Made by a program: the position numbers and the translations under genes. Below the pieces are notes generated by a model. That model saw only the letters and a list, made by a program, of their open reading frames with translations. It was not told the origin of the DNA and made no database searches. 64,000 bases of DNA from Fusobacterium sp. (GTDB taxonomy: Bacteria > Fusobacteriota > Fusobacteriia > Fusobacteriales > Fusobacteriaceae): assembly GCF_032477075.1 (NCBI RefSeq), contig NZ_JAWDXO010000006.1:33933-97932 (forward strand), given 5' to 3'. Every line of letters starts with the position of its first letter. Position 1 is the stretch's first letter. Positions 63,250 through 64,000 of this stretch are shown here, piece by piece.

Positions 63250-64000
63250 TATTAAACCACCTCGTATAATTTTTTGTATCTTTTATAAAATTATACAACA
63301 AATAAATGGTTCTGTACAGATTAACAAAATATATTTTATCTCATATTTCATTATTTATTATCTCTATAAAGGAATAAATTTCCAAGAAAAATATTATAAA
63401 ATTATATAAATAAAATGAGCCAGCAATAGATTTTTGAAAATATCAGAAAAAATTATCTAAAATGAAGGTGCTGTCTTATTAATTAATAGAATTATATTTT
63501 TATCATCTAATTCTGCTACTTATGATACTAAACATTTCAATAATATATTTATTTTCATATAAATTTCCTAAAAACAATATTCCTTTTTTAATTTATTCTC
63601 TTATATTTTGCTTTGCTCTCTTTATTTGATGAATACAAACAATTTATTACCTTTATTAAAATATTCTTTTTTTCCTAACTATTCCTTAAATTAGATTTAA
63701 AAAATCAATTTTTATATTCTAAAATTTATATATTTATTTATGTAATATATTATTGCATAAGCACAATTTATAGCATATAATTATATCAGTAATAAATTCT
63801 TGAATATGTTGCTTCTCAGTAATGTATATACCAACTAATTTTCTTCTAATAATTTTTTATTTGACCAGATAAAAAATATATTGGAAGGAACCCCAAATTA
63901 GGAATCTGTTAATTTAAAATGAAAACTAGCTCTGAAAAGTTGAAAAGGTATAAAAAGTGCTTTTAGAAAATTTCTATCCTAAAAAAGAGTATCACAAAAA
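63250..64000. other. Long AT-rich region without a gene, to the window end
   Basis: No convincing open reading frame, RNA gene or promoter seen over 750 bases. AATGAGCCAGCA (from about 63415) can pair imperfectly with TGCTGTCTTATT near 63470-63480, another weak hairpin. The last 150 bases are somewhat richer in G/C and may belong to a feature beyond the window. Confidence 0.4.

Noticed and set aside
63880..64000. Partial gene at the window end
   Set aside because: No open frame with a ribosome-binding site on either strand; composition alone is not evidence.

Overview
The window is a very AT-rich bacterial chromosome segment whose gene content points to Fusobacterium, most likely the F. varium/F. 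ulcerans/F. mortiferum group. The signs are poly-A/T spacers, AAGGAGG ribosome-binding sites, TAA stops, many Rho-independent terminators, secreted FMN/FAD reductases, DUF368 and MprF genes, and much sugar and amino-acid transport. The genus call is an inference from gene content. No rRNA, tRNA, IS element, prophage or CRISPR array was seen.

Layout. 1-5.6 kb: ribose operon rbsR(partial)-K-D-A-C-B. 5.8-10.2 kb: a frameshifted DUF486 gene, an Old Yellow Enzyme-type reductase, a PEPCK/HPrK-type nucleotide-binding protein, mscL and a decayed TIGR04076 gene. 10.2-18.3 kb, minus strand: PRD regulator, fumarase-superfamily lyase, PTS EIICB, and a dhaL-dhaK-lsrF-like-glyoxalase operon in which dhaK carries an in-frame TAA. 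18.7-25.5 kb: diguanylate cyclase, two tandem secreted FMN/FAD reductases, a geranylgeranyl-reductase-like flavoprotein and a small helical protein. 25.8-27.8 kb: almost no protein genes, but small RNA candidates and two tiny membrane peptides. 27.8-31.4 kb: fruR-fruK-fruA. 31.8-34.6 kb: nucleotidyltransferase-cca-MazG. 34.8-38.6 kb: enolase-superfamily enzyme and NhaC antiporter with a divergent LysR regulator. 38.7-45.4 kb: PuuD-like/amidohydrolase/AGCS operon, RpiR regulator and alanine racemase. 45.9-47.3 kb: carbonic anhydrase and DUF368. 47.4-51 kb: modA-modB-moeA-like-moaC and divergent mogA. 51-63.2 kb: MerR regulator, PAS-GAF-GGDEF-EAL protein, mprF, lipoproteins, an Opp/Dpp-type binding protein with a SorC regulator, an HD phosphohydrolase and a META-domain lipoprotein.

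The most unusual part is 26.08-27.47 kb. Six paralogous units lie in tandem on the plus strand. Each has a box AAGGAAT(A/G)TT, a fixed 14-nt gap from GGAATA to an A/T-rich -10-like hexamer, a short 5' hairpin with a pyrimidine-rich loop (TTCCCC, TCCCC, CTCC and similar), a semi-conserved linker and a 3' terminator hairpin. The hairpin stems differ between units yet stay paired. Just upstream lies a unit with a sigma70-type promoter whose 5' hairpin has the opposite loop, GGGG. Together they look like an array of stress-type small RNAs with anti-Shine-Dalgarno seeds, plus a possible sponge or target. A separate short RNA candidate at 61.5 kb could fold as an H-type pseudoknot. These RNA calls come from reading the sequence only; no expression data were available.
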